6,362 bases of DNA from Bacteroidales bacterium UBA3663 (GTDB lineage: Bacteria > Bacteroidota > Bacteroidia > Bacteroidales > UBA3663): NCBI GenBank assembly GCA_002373755.1, contig DFJU01000076.1, positions 1 through 6,362 on the forward strand. Direction: 5' to 3'. Numbering within the stretch: the stretch's first letter is position 1; each line of letters begins with the position of its first letter. The position numbers and the translations under genes are program-made. The notes beneath the pieces were generated by a model. The model saw nothing but the letters and a program-made list of their open reading frames with translations, did not search any database and had not been told where the DNA came from. Shown here piece by piece: positions 5,930 to 6,362 of this stretch.

Positions 5930-5975
5930 AAGTGTAAACTGCAAGAGTTTGTATTGCGGTTTACACTTGTTTTTT
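5930..5975 (+). terminator. Intrinsic terminator, plus strand
   Basis: A 15-bp stem (5930-5944 with 5954-5968, one G-U pair) has a 9-nt loop and is followed by G then six T (5970-5975). It is the first strong terminator downstream of the GH98 gene, about 500 nt after its stop. The stem could also work in reverse, but its minus-strand tail is only mildly T-rich. Confidence 0.85.
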
Positions 5976-5989
5976 GCCGTTTCTGTGCG

Positions 5990-6023
5990 AAAAAAGATGC
6001 CGACAGAATTCACTGCCAGCATC
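5990..6023 (-). terminator. Intrinsic terminator of the alpha/beta hydrolase gene
   Basis: Read on the minus strand, an 11-bp stem (6023-6013 with 6006-5996, two G-U pairs) with a 6-nt loop is followed by six T (5995-5990). It lies 30 nt past the hydrolase stop at 6054. Together with the plus-strand terminator at 5930-5975 it forms a tail-to-tail pair separating the convergent genes. Confidence 0.82.
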
Positions 6024-6053
6024 CGGATGTATTATGGAATTTTGTACTAATGG

Positions 6054-6362
6054 TCATTTCAGGTTCTCGCGGAAGAATGTTTCCATCTTGTCGTAGGGGA
6101 TGACGCCTGCCACGTCGTCGTAGAGGTCAACGTGCGATGCACCGCCGATGATGAGCATTTCCTTGTTGCCCTCGATGGCGCTCTGACCTTCAACGTGCTT
6201 GCCCGTCATCTTTTCGAAGGCGTACTCGGAGAAGTAGCGCGAGTGGGCCTTCTCGCCGTGGATGAGCAGCACAGGCGTCTCAATCTCGTCGGCAAAAGCC
6301 AGAATTGGCTGGTTGAGGAACGACTGACATCCGATTGCGTTCCAGCCGTCGTTGGAGTTGCC
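6054..6362 (-). CDS. Alpha/beta hydrolase, C-terminal part (5' end beyond window)
   Basis: The frame is open from the right edge to the TGA at 6054, giving the last 102 residues; the start lies outside the window. TPVLLIHGEKAHSRYFSE (29-46 of this fragment) is the strand and turn that usually carries the acid residue of the triad. GASHVDLYD (74-82) carries the catalytic histidine, H77. The ending YDKMETFFRENL is a typical C-terminal helix. The nucleophile elbow is not in the window. At the place where many relatives have Asp (HGxxD) this protein has Ala39, so another acid such as E46 may serve; this seems to be a trait of its subfamily rather than damage. It is probably a cytoplasmic esterase or peptidase-like hydrolase of unknown substrate. 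A GTG at 6272 could pass for a start but falls inside a beta strand and is not one. Confidence 0.85.
   Translation of the reverse strand, partial: GNSNDGWNAIGCQSFLNQPILAFADEIETPVLLIHGEKAHSRYFSEYAFEKMTGKHVEGQSAIEGNKEMLIIGGASHVDLYDDVAGVIPYDKMETFFRENLK

Noticed and set aside
5828..6022. 64-residue minus-strand frame
   Set aside because: It spans both convergent terminators and has no protein features.
1..6362. CRISPR array, tRNA, rRNA or insertion sequence
   Set aside because: I saw no regularly spaced repeats, cloverleaf, rRNA-like sequence or transposase frame.

Overview
The window looks like chromosomal DNA from a Bacteroidales bacterium, probably a Prevotella-type gut or oral anaerobe. Three things point there. 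Putative promoters match the Bacteroidetes -7 element TAnnTTTG, and one is an exact TTTG-N19-TAnnTTTG. Starts lack Shine-Dalgarno sequences. The large secreted glycosidase ends in a short tail like those seen on many Prevotella exported proteins. The genus is an inference.

Layout, left to right. Positions 1-275 hold a strong minus-strand promoter (245-275) and a non-coding leader of about 240 nt that runs off the left edge and can form competing hairpins. Positions 276-579 are intergenic. Positions 580-954 (minus) are a broken two-gene cassette: a small antitoxin-like gene with a frameshift, followed by a GNAT acetyltransferase that has lost its acetyl-CoA-binding core in one in-frame deletion. 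Positions 1116-1927 (minus) are an intact cassette of the same design: a 58-residue protein followed 14 bp later by a 206-residue GNAT acetyltransferase. Both cassettes have the same promoter core, including an identical 19-nt stretch.

After a divergent intergenic region with a G9 tract and a small perfect inverted repeat, the plus strand carries one large gene (2256-5429). It encodes a secreted, multi-modular family GH98 endo-glycosidase with a signal peptide, catalytic barrel, GH98 C-terminal domain, CBM6/35-like module, InlB-type repeat, jelly-roll module and C-terminal sorting-like tail. About 500 nt of non-coding DNA follow, then two back-to-back intrinsic terminators (5930-5975 plus, 5990-6023 minus) and the C-terminal part of an alpha/beta hydrolase (6054-6362, minus) cut by the right edge.

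The GH98 enzyme stands alone here: no SusC/SusD or other glycan-use gene is visible. The most unusual content is the pair of small-protein/GNAT cassettes. Their arrangement resembles GNAT toxin-antitoxin modules, with one copy intact and one visibly decayed beside it.
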